Shown piece by piece: positions 7,799 through 16,060 of a stretch of 64,000 nucleotides of DNA. Source of the stretch: Streptomyces sp. C10-9-1 (GTDB lineage Bacteria; Actinomycetota; Actinomycetes; Streptomycetales; Streptomycetaceae); NCBI RefSeq assembly GCF_024497955.1, contig NZ_JANHKP010000005.1, positions 124,001 to 188,000 on the forward strand. Reading direction: 5' to 3'. The translations under genes were made by a program, and so were the position numbers. Position 1 is the first letter of the stretch; every line of letters begins with the position of its first letter. A model generated the notes under the pieces. The model made no database searches and had not been told where the DNA came from. It saw only the letters and a program-made list of their open reading frames with translations.

Positions 7799-9484
7799 CT
7801 AACAGCCGCCCTCCGCTCGGGCCACCGCAGCGGCGGGCGGCCGCTCGCCCCGGACGAAGGCCCTCCGCAGTGCGTGGTAGGGGGCGTGCGGGTCGTCGAA
7901 GACGCGGTTCATCCGGGCGGACTCCTCTTCCCGGAAGGCGGCGAGGGGCTTCGCGGCCTCCTGCGCCTCGCGGTCCGCCTTCTTCGCGACGATGCGCCGC
8001 CGGGTGGCCGGGAGGGTGGCCAGGCGCGCGGCCGATCGGGTGATCCGGGCGGGGAAGGCGCCCGGCCCGCAGTCGAACACCTGGTCCACCAGGCCCATGT
8101 CCCGTGCCGCGGCGGCGGTCACCGGCTCGGCGCGGCCGGTGAGGCGCTCGGCGCGCTCCGGGCCCACCCGGCGCGGCAGGGAGTAGGTCCAGTACTCCGA
8201 GCCGTACAGGCCCATGCGGCGGTAGTGGGGGTTCAGGACGGCCCCGGAGCGGCACCAGACCTCGTCGGCGGCCAGCGCGAGCATCACTCCCCCGGCGGCC
8301 GCGTTGCCGCCGAGAGCCGCCACGACCAGCCGGTCGGTGGTGGTCAGCACCGCCTCGACCAGGTCGTTCATGGCGTCGAGGTTCTCCCGGGAGGCCGCCG
8401 CGGGATCGGCCGCGGCCTCGATGACGCCGAGGTGGATGCCGTTGGAGAAGAAGTCCCGCCCGCCCCCCAGGACCAGCACCGCGGTCGGCCGTTCGCAGGC
8501 GGCGCGGTAGGCGGCGAGCAGGCGGCGGCACTGGCCGGTGCCCATCGCGCCGCCGGCGAACGAGAACTCCAGCCGTCCGACGGGGCCGTCCTCGTGGTAG
8601 GCGATCTCCCTCCAGGTGCGGCCCGGTCCCGGCCGCAGGGGCGCGGGCACCTCCGGCAGCGGGGGCAGCCGGTCACCCAGGGCGAGCACCGCGGGCAGCT
8701 TCAGGCCCGCGGGGCCGCCGGGCAGGCGCCTGGGCCGCAACTGCGGGATCCAGACGGCCCCGTCGCGGGTGGCCCGGCAGACGGCACCGCAGCGGGTGGC
8801 GAGCAGCTCGCCCGGGCGGCCGCGGAGGGTGTCCTCCGGGTGGCCCCCGTGGAGGTACCACTCGCCGCCCAGCAGGCTGTCCAGCACACCGGGACGGGAG
8901 TCGGCGGCGCGCAGGGCCCGCACCACGGACTCGGTGCCGTCGGCGGCCCAGTCGATCGCCCGGCGCTCCTGGCGGAGGTAGGGCCGGGTGCGGTGGCCCG
9001 AGGGCTGCCGCGGGAGGGGGCGGTGGGAGGGGGAGGCCGCGCGCTCCACGGCGGCGAGGACGGCCGCGACGGCCGCGTCCGCCACCTCGCCCCGGTAGAG
9101 GTCGCTCTTGGCCAGCGGGGGCAGCGGGCACGGGGCCCAGGCCCACACCGTCCCCGCGTCCATCTCCCCGGAGGCCTCCAGCACGGTGGCGCCCCAGGTG
9201 CGGGCGCGGTCGTGGACGGCCCAGTCGAGGCTGGAGGGGCCCCGGTCGCCCGGGGGTCCGGGGTGCACCACCAGGCAGCGGTGGCGGCTCCACACCGCGC
9301 GCGGGATGCGCACGGTCAGCATGGGCGCCAGGACGAGTTCGGGGCCGTGGTCCCGCACGGCGCGCTCGATGTCCGCACCGTCGCGGACGACCTCGACGGC
9401 CGTGCGGTGCCCGCGGTCGCGCAACTCGGCGTGGACGCGCTGGGAGAGGCTGTTGTAGGCGTTGGCGACGAGCAGGATGCGCAT
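7799..9484 (-). CDS. hypX: Hydrogenase maturation protein HypX (formyl-dependent CO synthase)
   Basis: 561 residues with the two-domain HypX layout. An N-terminal formyltransferase-like half (about 1-280) has LVVHPGPPGDRGPSSLDWA near residues 75-95. A C-terminal enoyl-CoA hydratase/isomerase-like half (about 310-530) has VLVLGGGRDFFSNGIHLGVIE and ALGGNAAAGGVMLALAADEVW. HypX makes the CO ligand of the NiFe centre from a formyl-tetrahydrofolate-derived formyl group under oxic conditions. It is the first gene of the operon, 56 bp before the small subunit. The ATG at 9484 follows CGGAGGGGCC. Placement at the head suggests the enzyme matures during aerobic life. Confidence 0.92.
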   Translation of the reverse strand: MRILLVANAYNSLSQRVHAELRDRGHRTAVEVVRDGADIERAVRDHGPELVLAPMLTVRIPRAVWSRHRCLVVHPGPPGDRGPSSLDWAVHDRARTWGATVLEASGEMDAGTVWAWAPCPLPPLAKSDLYRGEVADAAVAAVLAAVERAASPSHRPLPRQPSGHRTRPYLRQERRAIDWAADGTESVVRALRAADSRPGVLDSLLGGEWYLHGGHPEDTLRGRPGELLATRCGAVCRATRDGAVWIPQLRPRRLPGGPAGLKLPAVLALGDRLPPLPEVPAPLRPGPGRTWREIAYHEDGPVGRLEFSFAGGAMGTGQCRRLLAAYRAACERPTAVLVLGGGRDFFSNGIHLGVIEAAADPAAASRENLDAMNDLVEAVLTTTDRLVVAALGGNAAAGGVMLALAADEVWCRSGAVLNPHYRRMGLYGSEYWTYSLPRRVGPERAERLTGRAEPVTAAAARDMGLVDQVFDCGPGAFPARITRSAARLATLPATRRRIVAKKADREAQEAAKPLAAFREEESARMNRVFDDPHAPYHALRRAFVRGERPPAAAVARAEGGC

Positions 9485-9799
9485 GGCCCCTCCGGCTCCG
9501 GCGGAACCGGCCGGAGGGCTCCGGCCGGCCACCGCGATGGTGGGGCACGGGCCGCGCCGCCTGCGGGACACACGTCGGACGGTTCACCCGTTCGTGGACG
9601 ACGGAGGCCCGTATTCCGTCATGTGCCGCAATCCGGGGCCGCTGCGCGCCGGGGCGGCGCGACCGGAGCGCCGGCGCCCCAGGACCGCACGGGACACGTC
9701 TCCCGGCGCTGCGGGGACGGCCGCCCCCGGGCGGGCGCACTCAGGCCGGCCACCCGCCGGTTCGTACGCCCTCCCCCGAGCGACCTGCCGGGCCGCTGC
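9485..9799. other. Intergenic region upstream of the hydrogenase operon
   Basis: 315 bp between hypX and the convergently oriented end of the next minus-strand gene. It should contain the hydrogenase operon promoter and the terminator of the hydrolase gene. I could not identify a convincing -10/-35 pair. No credible gene is present. Confidence 0.6.
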
Positions 9800-10390
9800 T
9801 CAGAGCGGACTGTCGGCCGTCAGGCGGTGCGTCGCGTCGAGGCACCACCGGCGCACCGAGGGCCACGGTCCGTACCCGTCCGCCACGGCGAGGTGCCCGG
9901 CACCCGGCAGCAGGTCCACCTCGCAGCCGAGCGGGCCCGCGTAGGCCTCCGCCGCCCCCTCGGGCGCGTACGGGTCGTCGTCGGAGCACACCAGGCGCGG
10001 CGGCGCGGCGGAGAGCCCGAGGGAGGCGAGGTCCAGCACACCGGGGGTGAACGGCGCGATGGCGTCCCAGGAGAAGGCCGACGGGCCCGGCGGTGCGACG
10101 AGCAGCAGCCGGTCGGCGGGCGGACCGCCGGGGCGGCCGGCCGCGAGGTGGAGCCAGGCGAGGCAGCCGAGGCTGTGGCACACCACGACCCGCTCCCCCC
10201 GCATCATCCCCAGTTCGGCCTCCACGGCCTCCGTCCAGGCGGCGGGCGAGGGCCGGTCGGGGTCCGGGAGCTGGGGGTAGAAGACCTGCTCGCCGCGGCC
10301 GCGCAGCCACTGCGCGAGGTCGTGCTGCCAGTGGTCCTCGGGGCGGCGGTTCTCGACGCCGTGCAGGATGAGGAAGGTGCGCTGCCACAT
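9800..10390 (-). CDS. RBBP9/YdeN-type alpha/beta hydrolase
   Basis: 196 residues, cytosolic serine hydrolase family. N-terminal ILHGVENRRPEDHWQHDL is the family hallmark (HG...HW). The nucleophile elbow is VVCHSLGC, with Cys in place of the usual first Gly. The acid lies in CSDDDPYAPEG and the catalytic His in GAGHLAVADGYGPWP. The family cleaves esters in vitro but physiological substrates are mostly unknown. ATG at 10390. The gene diverges from the VOC protein gene with about 175 bp between them. Single-gene unit with no functional tie to the hydrogenase operon that I can see. Confidence 0.9.
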   Translation of the reverse strand: MWQRTFLILHGVENRRPEDHWQHDLAQWLRGRGEQVFYPQLPDPDRPSPAAWTEAVEAELGMMRGERVVVCHSLGCLAWLHLAAGRPGGPPADRLLLVAPPGPSAFSWDAIAPFTPGVLDLASLGLSAAPPRLVCSDDDPYAPEGAAEAYAGPLGCEVDLLPGAGHLAVADGYGPWPSVRRWCLDATHRLTADSPL

Positions 10391-10564
10391 GCGCCGCACT
10401 CTACAAACACCTGCCCGCCCCCCGGCGCGCGGGGCGCGCACGCGGCCGCCCGGGGGCGGGGCCGTGCGGCTGACATCGACGCGGTGCGCCTCAAGAGAGC
10501 ACCGCCCCGGGCCGAACCAAGGGGTGACGACGATGGAGCCGCCGGACAGCGAGGAGCAGAGCAC

Positions 10565-11365
10565 ATGGCGGAAGCAGCACAGGGAACACCGGTCTGGGCC
10601 GACGCGACCTTCCCCGACCTCCGGGCCGCCAAGGAGTTCTACGGCCGGGTCCTGGGATGGACCTTCGGCGAGCCCGCCCCGGAGTACGGGGGCTACACGC
10701 AGGCCTACGCGGACGGGCGTGCCGTCGCGGCGCTGGCGCCCCCGATGGAGGGCCAGGACACGGCGGCGCCGCCGCTGTGGACGCTGTACCTGGCGTCCCC
10801 GGACGTGGCCGCGACCGCCGAGGACATCCGGCGCAACGGGGGCCACGTGGTCCTCGACCCCATGGCGGTCGGCGAGTTCGGCTCGATGTGCCTGGCCACC
10901 GACCCGGGCGGGGCGCTGTTCGGCGTCTGGCAGCCGGGCACGCACCGGGGCTTCGAGGCACGGGAGGTCCCGGGCGCCTACGCCTGGGCCGAGGTCTTCA
11001 CGCGCACCCCGGAGCAGTCGGACGCCTTCTTCACCGGGGTCTTCGGGTACACCCGGAGGGTCATGCAGGACCCGCAGGTCGACTTCGCCGTCTACGGTCC
11101 CGGCGAGGGCGACCCGGTGCTCGGCCGCATGACCATGGGCGAGGGCGCCTTCCCGCCGGAGGTGCCGTCCTACGTGCAGGTGTACTTCGCCGTGCAGGAC
11201 TGCGACGCCGCCGTCGCCGCGGCCGAGGAGGCGGGCGGACGCATGGTGTTCGGGCCGCTCACCACGCCCTTCGGGCGGTTCGCCGCCCTCCTCGACCCGC
11301 AGGGCGCCGCGTTCGCCGTCATCGACCTCGCGGCGGCGGACGGGGAGCGGCCCGCGTTCGGCTGA
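10565..11365 (+). CDS. VOC (glyoxalase-like) family protein, two-domain
   Basis: 266 residues containing two VOC repeats: residues about 8-120 (WADATFPDLRAAKEFYGRVLGWTF) and about 140-260 (WAEVFTRTPEQSDAFFTGVFGYT). Each repeat supplies beta-alpha-beta-beta-beta modules that usually create a metal site. This two-domain form resembles the streptomycete CFP30-type proteins. The reaction is unknown; dioxygenase, isomerase, glyoxalase or antibiotic binding are all possible for the fold. The start is ATG 10565, preceded by GAGGAGCAGAGCAC. An ATG at 10533 is out of frame. It stands alone between unrelated genes. Confidence 0.9.
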   Translation: MAEAAQGTPVWADATFPDLRAAKEFYGRVLGWTFGEPAPEYGGYTQAYADGRAVAALAPPMEGQDTAAPPLWTLYLASPDVAATAEDIRRNGGHVVLDPMAVGEFGSMCLATDPGGALFGVWQPGTHRGFEAREVPGAYAWAEVFTRTPEQSDAFFTGVFGYTRRVMQDPQVDFAVYGPGEGDPVLGRMTMGEGAFPPEVPSYVQVYFAVQDCDAAVAAAEEAGGRMVFGPLTTPFGRFAALLDPQGAAFAVIDLAAADGERPAFG

Positions 11366-11558
11366 GGGGCCCCGGGCCCGCTCCGCGGCCGGCGCGTCCC
11401 GCGGCGGGCGGGGGCGCGGGCTCAGCCTGTTCGGGTGGCAGCGGCCGGGCGAGGTGAACCGCCCCCGCCGCCGTGGCAGTCATGCACCAGGCGCTTGCCG
11501 CCGTGGCGCAGTGGAACACGGCGGCACGGCGGACCTGACACACAGAAGGAGCTTCTCC

Positions 11559-12104
11559 ATGGGCCACGGTGGCGACGTGATCGACGAGCTGTCTGCCGAC
11601 CTGCGGGAAATCGAGGACCTGTTCACCCGGATCGGCGGCCTCGCGCCCGGCGACGAGCGCCTGCGCGGGCTCGCGGACCGGCTCACCGGCGAACTGGTGC
11701 GGTACGCCGTGACGGAGGAGGAGTACCTGTTCCCGGCGGTGCGCCGGTTCGTGGACGACGGCGACGACATGGCCGACCAGGAGCTCGCCGACCGCGCGGA
11801 GACCGACCGGCTGATCCGGGAGCTGGAGAGCTGCCCGCCCGCCGACGCCCGCTTCACGGCCCTGGTCGCCTCGCTCGGGGCCGCCACCGAGCGCCTGGCC
11901 TCGGAGCGCGCGGGCCGGCTCTTCCCGCTGCTCTCGGAGTCCTGCCCGCCCCGGATCCTCGGGGAACTCGGGGAGCGGGTGCGCGCCTCCCGCGAGCGGC
12001 CCGGGCAGTCGCCGGTCCCCCGCCCGGTGGGTGTGCTGCTGGGCGCCGGAGCGGGCGCCGTCGTCCCGCTCCCGGAGGGCGGGGAGCCGGACGTCCGCGA
12101 CTGA
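11559..12104 (+). CDS. Hemerythrin-like (HHE) domain protein
   Basis: 181 residues with an almost ideal AGAAGGAGCTTCTCC leader before ATG 11559. The helical N-terminal 130 residues resemble HHE cation-binding proteins, with VIDELSADLREIEDLFTRI and YAVTEEEYLFPAVRRF. Several ligand positions that are His in canonical hemerythrins (H-HxxxE-H-HxxxD) are not His here; Glu/Asp predominate. Diiron binding is therefore uncertain and the fold may serve another role. The C-terminal 45 residues are low-complexity. Probable function is oxygen, NO or iron handling in stress, by family. A strong GC hairpin follows the stop. Confidence 0.75.
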   Translation: MGHGGDVIDELSADLREIEDLFTRIGGLAPGDERLRGLADRLTGELVRYAVTEEEYLFPAVRRFVDDGDDMADQELADRAETDRLIRELESCPPADARFTALVASLGAATERLASERAGRLFPLLSESCPPRILGELGERVRASRERPGQSPVPRPVGVLLGAGAGAVVPLPEGGEPDVRD

Positions 12105-12111
12105 CCGGACC

Positions 12112-12154
12112 GCGGGCCCGGGGAACCGGGGCGGCACCCGGCCCCGGGGCCCGC
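12112..12154. terminator. Stem-loop terminator after hemerythrin gene
   Basis: Outer arms GCGGGCCC/GGGCCCGC and inner G-rich/C-rich arms form a long GC stem starting 8 bp after the stop codon. There is no U-tract, as is usual for streptomycete terminators. Confidence 0.6.
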
Positions 12155-12209
12155 TCCGCCCCGGGCGAACAGGCGTGCCCCGGACATGCGGGCGTGCTTG
12201 GCTGCGCTC

Positions 12210-13199
12210 ATGAGGATCCTGGTACTGGGCGGCACGGCATGGCTGGGCCGCGAGATCTCCCGGCAGGCCGTCGACCGGGGGCACGAGGTGGTCTGCCTCG
12301 CGCGCGGCGCGAGCGGCGCGGTGGCCGAGGGCGCCACCCTGCACGGCGCGGACCGGGGGGTGCCGGGTGCCTACGCGGCCCTGGCCGCGAGGCGCTGGGA
12401 CGCGGTGGTGGAGGTGTCCTGGCAGCCGGCCTTCGTCCGGGAGGCGCTGGAGGCCCTGGCCGCGCAGGCGTCCCACTGGACCTACGTCTCCTCGTGCAGC
12501 GCCTACGCCTCGCACGCCCAGCCCGGCGCCGACGAGTCCGGCGCGCTCCTCCCGGCCACCGGGCGGGACCGCGTCGGGCGGGAGCTGTACGGGGAGGCGA
12601 AGGTCGCCTGCGAGCAGGCGTGCGCCGAGGCGGTGGGCGACAGGCTCCTGGTCGCCCGGTCCGGGCTGATCGGCGGTCCGGGCGATCCGAGCGACCGCTG
12701 CGGGCACTGGGTGGCACGCGCCGCGCGCGGCCCCCGGGAGCCCCTCCTCGTCCCCGACGCGCCCCGGTCACCGACCCAGGTGGTGGACGTGCGGGATCTG
12801 GCGGCCTGGCTCCTCGACTCCGCCGAGGGCGGACGCACCGGGGTGTACGACGCCGTGGGCCCGGTGGTGCCTTTCGGCGAGTGGCTGGATCTCGCGCGGA
12901 GCGTCGGCGGGCACACCGGGCCGGTGGTCCCCGCGCCCGCAGCCTGGCTCAGGGAGCAGGGGGTCGCCGGGTACATGGGACCGGAGTCGATGACGATGTG
13001 GCTGGACGAGCCGGGCTGGGAGGGCTGGTCCGCCCGCAGCGGTGCCGCCGCTCTCGCCGCGGGCCTGCGCCACCGGCCCCGCGGGGAGCTCGTCGCCGAC
13101 ACGCTGGGGTGGGAGCGGGCCCAGGGGCTCGGCCGGGAGCGCCGGGCGGGCCTGAGCCCGGGCCGGGAGCGGGAGCTGCTGGCCGCACTGGGCCGCTGA
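12210..13199 (+). CDS. NAD-dependent epimerase/reductase (extended SDR)
   Basis: 329 residues. The Rossmann motif LGGTAWLG is at residues 5-12, followed by an acidic/basic beta2 region (CLARG) that suggests NADP or NAD binding. The catalytic region is atypical: [13 protein letters not shown] supplies Ser/Tyr, and YGEAK supplies the YxxxK-like motif. The C-terminal half has the substrate-binding segment [22 protein letters not shown]. Substrate not deducible; similar proteins are annotated as isoflavone-reductase-like or NAD-dependent epimerases. No ribosome binding site precedes ATG 12210, and the transcript may be leaderless. It converges on the SpoIIE-type gene at 13226. Confidence 0.85.
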   Translation: MRILVLGGTAWLGREISRQAVDRGHEVVCLARGASGAVAEGATLHGADRGVPGAYAALAARRWDAVVEVSWQPAFVREALEALAAQASHWTYVSSCSAYASHAQPGADESGALLPATGRDRVGRELYGEAKVACEQACAEAVGDRLLVARSGLIGGPGDPSDRCGHWVARAARGPREPLLVPDAPRSPTQVVDVRDLAAWLLDSAEGGRTGVYDAVGPVVPFGEWLDLARSVGGHTGPVVPAPAAWLREQGVAGYMGPESMTMWLDEPGWEGWSARSGAAALAAGLRHRPRGELVADTLGWERAQGLGRERRAGLSPGRERELLAALGR

Positions 13200-13225
13200 G
13201 GGGCCTCGCCCCGGCGGGGTGCCGG

Positions 13226-15640
13226 TCAGCGGGCGGACGGCGGGGCCGGAAGCGGCTGCTCGGTCCAGATGGTCTTGCCGGACGCCGTGTAGCGGGTGCC
13301 CCAGCGCTCGACGAGCCGGGCCACGATCAGCAGCCCGCGGCCGCCCTCGTCCTCGGCCGAGCTGTGGCGCAGGTGCGGGGAGGTGTGCGTGGTGTCCGCG
13401 ACCTCGCACAGCAGGGCGCGGTCCCGGATCAGGCGCAGCTGGAGGGGGCCCCCGGCGTGGCGCACGGCGTTGGTCACCAGCTCGCTGACCACGAGTGCGG
13501 AGGCGGGGGCCAGTTCCGCGAGGCCCCAGCGGGTGAGCCGGGCGGTGACCAGCGAGCGCGCACGGCCGGCGGAGGCGGGCTCCGCGGGCAGGTCCCAGAC
13601 GGCGACCCGGCCGGCGTCCAGCTCCCTGGTGCGGACCAGCAGCAGAGCCGTGTCGTCGGCGGTCCTGCCGCCGGGCCGCAGCTCGTCCAGGGCCCGGTCG
13701 CAGAGTTCGCCCAGGTCGGCCGAGGGGTCGCCGAGGACCCGGCCCAGGGCTCGCAGACCCTGCTCGATGTCGCGGTCGCGGACCTCGACCAGTCCGTCGG
13801 TGAACAGCGCGAGGAGGCTGCCGGCCGGAAGCTCGAAGGAGGCGGCCTCGAACGGCAGGCCGCCCAGGCCCAGCGGGGGGCCGGCCGGCAGGTCGGGGAA
13901 GCGGTAGGAACCGTCCCGGTGGACGATCACCGGCGGCAGGTGACCGGCGCGGGCCATGGTGCAGCGCCGCGACACGGGGTCGTAGACGGCGTACAGGCAC
14001 GTCGCCCCCGTGGTGACGTCCGGGTACGGCACGTCGGCCGCCGCGCCCGCGCCCGCGCCGGTCCCGCGGCCCAGCAGGTCGTCCAGCCGGGTGAGCACCT
14101 CGTCGGGTGCCAGGTCCAGGGTGGCGAGGGCCTCCACGGCCGTGCGCAGGCGCCCCATGGTGGCCGCGGCCGGCAGGCCGTGCCCGACCACGTCGCCGAC
14201 GACGAGCCCGACCCGCGCGCCGGAGAGCGGGATCACGTCGAACCAGTCGCCGCCCACGCCCGCGACGTCGTCCGCGGGCAGGTAGCGACCGGCGACGTCG
14301 ACCGCCGACTGGTCCGGCAGCCGCTGCGGCAGCAGCTGGCGCTGGAGGGCCAGGGCGGCGGCGCGCTCGCCGGTGAAGCGCCGCGCGTTGTCGATGCCGA
14401 GGGCCGCCCGCGAGGCGAGCTCGTCGGCGAGTCCGACGGCGTCGGTGTCGAAGAACCGCAGGCTGCCGGAGCGCAGGAAGGTGACGAGGCCGAGCAGCGT
14501 GCCGCCCCTGCGCAGCGGCACCACGAGGGTGTCCTCGGCGAGGACGTGGCCGCCCGAGGCCAGGCAGCGCCGTTGCGGCGAGCCCTCGGGGTAGGAGACG
14601 CGGCGCGGGGGCCCGGTGCCGGCGGAGGCCGCCGCGGACGGCGTCTCGGAGCGGGCGGCGACGCGTACCCACGTTCCGCCGGCTCCCGGTGCGGGCGCCC
14701 CGCCCGCGAGGACGGCCCCGTCGAGGTCGACGGTGACGGTGGAGGCGAATCCGGGGACGGCCACGTCCGCGACCGCGCGGGCGGTGGAGGCCACGTCCAG
14801 GGAGGTGCCGATGCGCCGCCCCGCCTCGGCGAGCAGCGCGAGCCGGTTCTGCGCCTCGTAGCGGGGGGTGATGTCGAAGGCGTCCTCGCACACGCCCAGC
14901 ACCCTGCCCTCGGCGTCCTGGAGCCGGTAGTAGGAGCAGGACCAGACCCGGTGGGTGTCGGGGTCGCTCGGCAGCCGGGAGCGGAAGTGGAGGTCGACGA
15001 AGACCTCGCCGTCGTCGATGACGCGCCGCATGGCCTCGGTCAGGGTGCGCGGGCCCCGGGAGCCGAGGAAGGCGCCGTCGGGGTAGAGGTCCTCGGCGTG
15101 CATGCCCCGGTAGTCGGCGAGCGGACGCCCCACCTCCCGGTCGTGCGCGGCGTTGGCCCACGCCAGGCGCAGCCCGCGGTCGTAGACGGCGAGGCCCAGG
15201 GGCGACTGCGTCGCGAGTCCGTCGAGCAGGGCGAGGCGCGCCTGGGACAGGCGCCGCTGCCGGTACTCCTCGACCAGCAGGACGCGGGAGGCGGGGCCCG
15301 GCCCGCTGAGCGGGAACTCCGTGGCGGCCACCCGCACGGTGCGCCCGTCGCGGTGGTGCGCCGCGCGCGGCGTGCGGCCCTCCCCGGCGGCGGGTTCCCC
15401 GCCCGGGGGGTCGAGGAAGGCGGAGACGGGGCGGCCCACCGCCTCGGCGGCGGTGTGGCCGAGCAGGTCCTCGGCGGCCGGGCTCCAGCCGATGACGCGG
15501 CCCCGGGCGTCCAGGACGAGGGCGGCCGCCGCGGGGGGCGCGACGGGGTCGCGCGGCTCCGCGCCCGGCGGCGCGGCCCGCGCGGTCCGCACGCCCGCCG
15601 CGGGCCGGGGGTCGGCCGGTGCGGGCCCGGAGCGCTTCAC
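13226..15640 (-). CDS. PAS-PAS-GAF SpoIIE phosphatase with C-terminal ATPase domain
   Basis: 804 residues from GTG 15640. Order: PAS (about 40-110, VLDARGRVIGWSPAAEDLLG), second PAS (about 125-245), GAF (about 255-400), PP2C/SpoIIE phosphatase (about 430-645, with GGDWFDVIPLSGARVGLVVGDVVGHG and FTDGLVEVRD), and an RsbW-like HATPase (about 670-800, ELVTNAVRHAG and EGGRGLLIV). Such proteins control anti-anti-sigma phosphorylation in partner-switching networks and can act as both kinase and phosphatase. The frame stays open upstream to 15997 but codes only for low-complexity Gly/Arg, so I prefer 15640; the start is uncertain. A paralogue follows at 16061. Confidence 0.88.
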   Translation of the reverse strand: MKRSGPAPADPRPAAGVRTARAAPPGAEPRDPVAPPAAAALVLDARGRVIGWSPAAEDLLGHTAAEAVGRPVSAFLDPPGGEPAAGEGRTPRAAHHRDGRTVRVAATEFPLSGPGPASRVLLVEEYRQRRLSQARLALLDGLATQSPLGLAVYDRGLRLAWANAAHDREVGRPLADYRGMHAEDLYPDGAFLGSRGPRTLTEAMRRVIDDGEVFVDLHFRSRLPSDPDTHRVWSCSYYRLQDAEGRVLGVCEDAFDITPRYEAQNRLALLAEAGRRIGTSLDVASTARAVADVAVPGFASTVTVDLDGAVLAGGAPAPGAGGTWVRVAARSETPSAAASAGTGPPRRVSYPEGSPQRRCLASGGHVLAEDTLVVPLRRGGTLLGLVTFLRSGSLRFFDTDAVGLADELASRAALGIDNARRFTGERAAALALQRQLLPQRLPDQSAVDVAGRYLPADDVAGVGGDWFDVIPLSGARVGLVVGDVVGHGLPAAATMGRLRTAVEALATLDLAPDEVLTRLDDLLGRGTGAGAGAAADVPYPDVTTGATCLYAVYDPVSRRCTMARAGHLPPVIVHRDGSYRFPDLPAGPPLGLGGLPFEAASFELPAGSLLALFTDGLVEVRDRDIEQGLRALGRVLGDPSADLGELCDRALDELRPGGRTADDTALLLVRTRELDAGRVAVWDLPAEPASAGRARSLVTARLTRWGLAELAPASALVVSELVTNAVRHAGGPLQLRLIRDRALLCEVADTTHTSPHLRHSSAEDEGGRGLLIVARLVERWGTRYTASGKTIWTEQPLPAPPSAR

Positions 15641-16060
15641 CCACCCAGAATCCGCCCCGTCCGCACCACCGCACAAGCCGTGCCGGTGCGGTCTGCGGGG
15701 CAGCGGCTCACCCGGGCACGCCGCGTCGCCCGCAGCGGCTCCCCGGGCGGGCCCGCAGGCGGCGCCGGGCGGGCCGGGCCCGCGCGGGCGGCGGCGTCCG
15801 CCCCGCCGGGGACCGCGCGCCCCGCGCCGGCCGCGCCCTCCGGTGTGCGGAGCACCGGTCCCGCCGCCGCAGGCGGCCCGCTCCGGTACGCCCACGAGGG
15901 TGAACCCGGCGGCGCCGGAGCGCGGAGCGCCGTGCCCGGCCGCGGACCGGGGGCCTTCGGAGCACCGCCGCGGCGCGCACCCGGCCGGGACGGGCACGCG
16001 GCCAGGGTGTCGTGGTCCGGGCCCGACCGGGGCGGCGGGCGGCGGGCCCGGCGGGGCGGG
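15641..16060. other. Non-coding gap between tandem phosphatase genes
   Basis: 420 bp, very GC-rich, with no recognisable gene. The downstream gene's frame stays open through most of it, but the implied peptide is low-complexity. It probably holds a promoter for the 13226-15640 gene. No clear -10 box was found. Confidence 0.5.

Noticed and set aside
15641..15997. N-terminal extension of the 13226-15640 phosphatase to 15997
   Set aside because: The extra 119 residues are low-complexity Gly/Arg/Pro without PAS-like features. The GTG at 15640 precedes the first recognisable domain.
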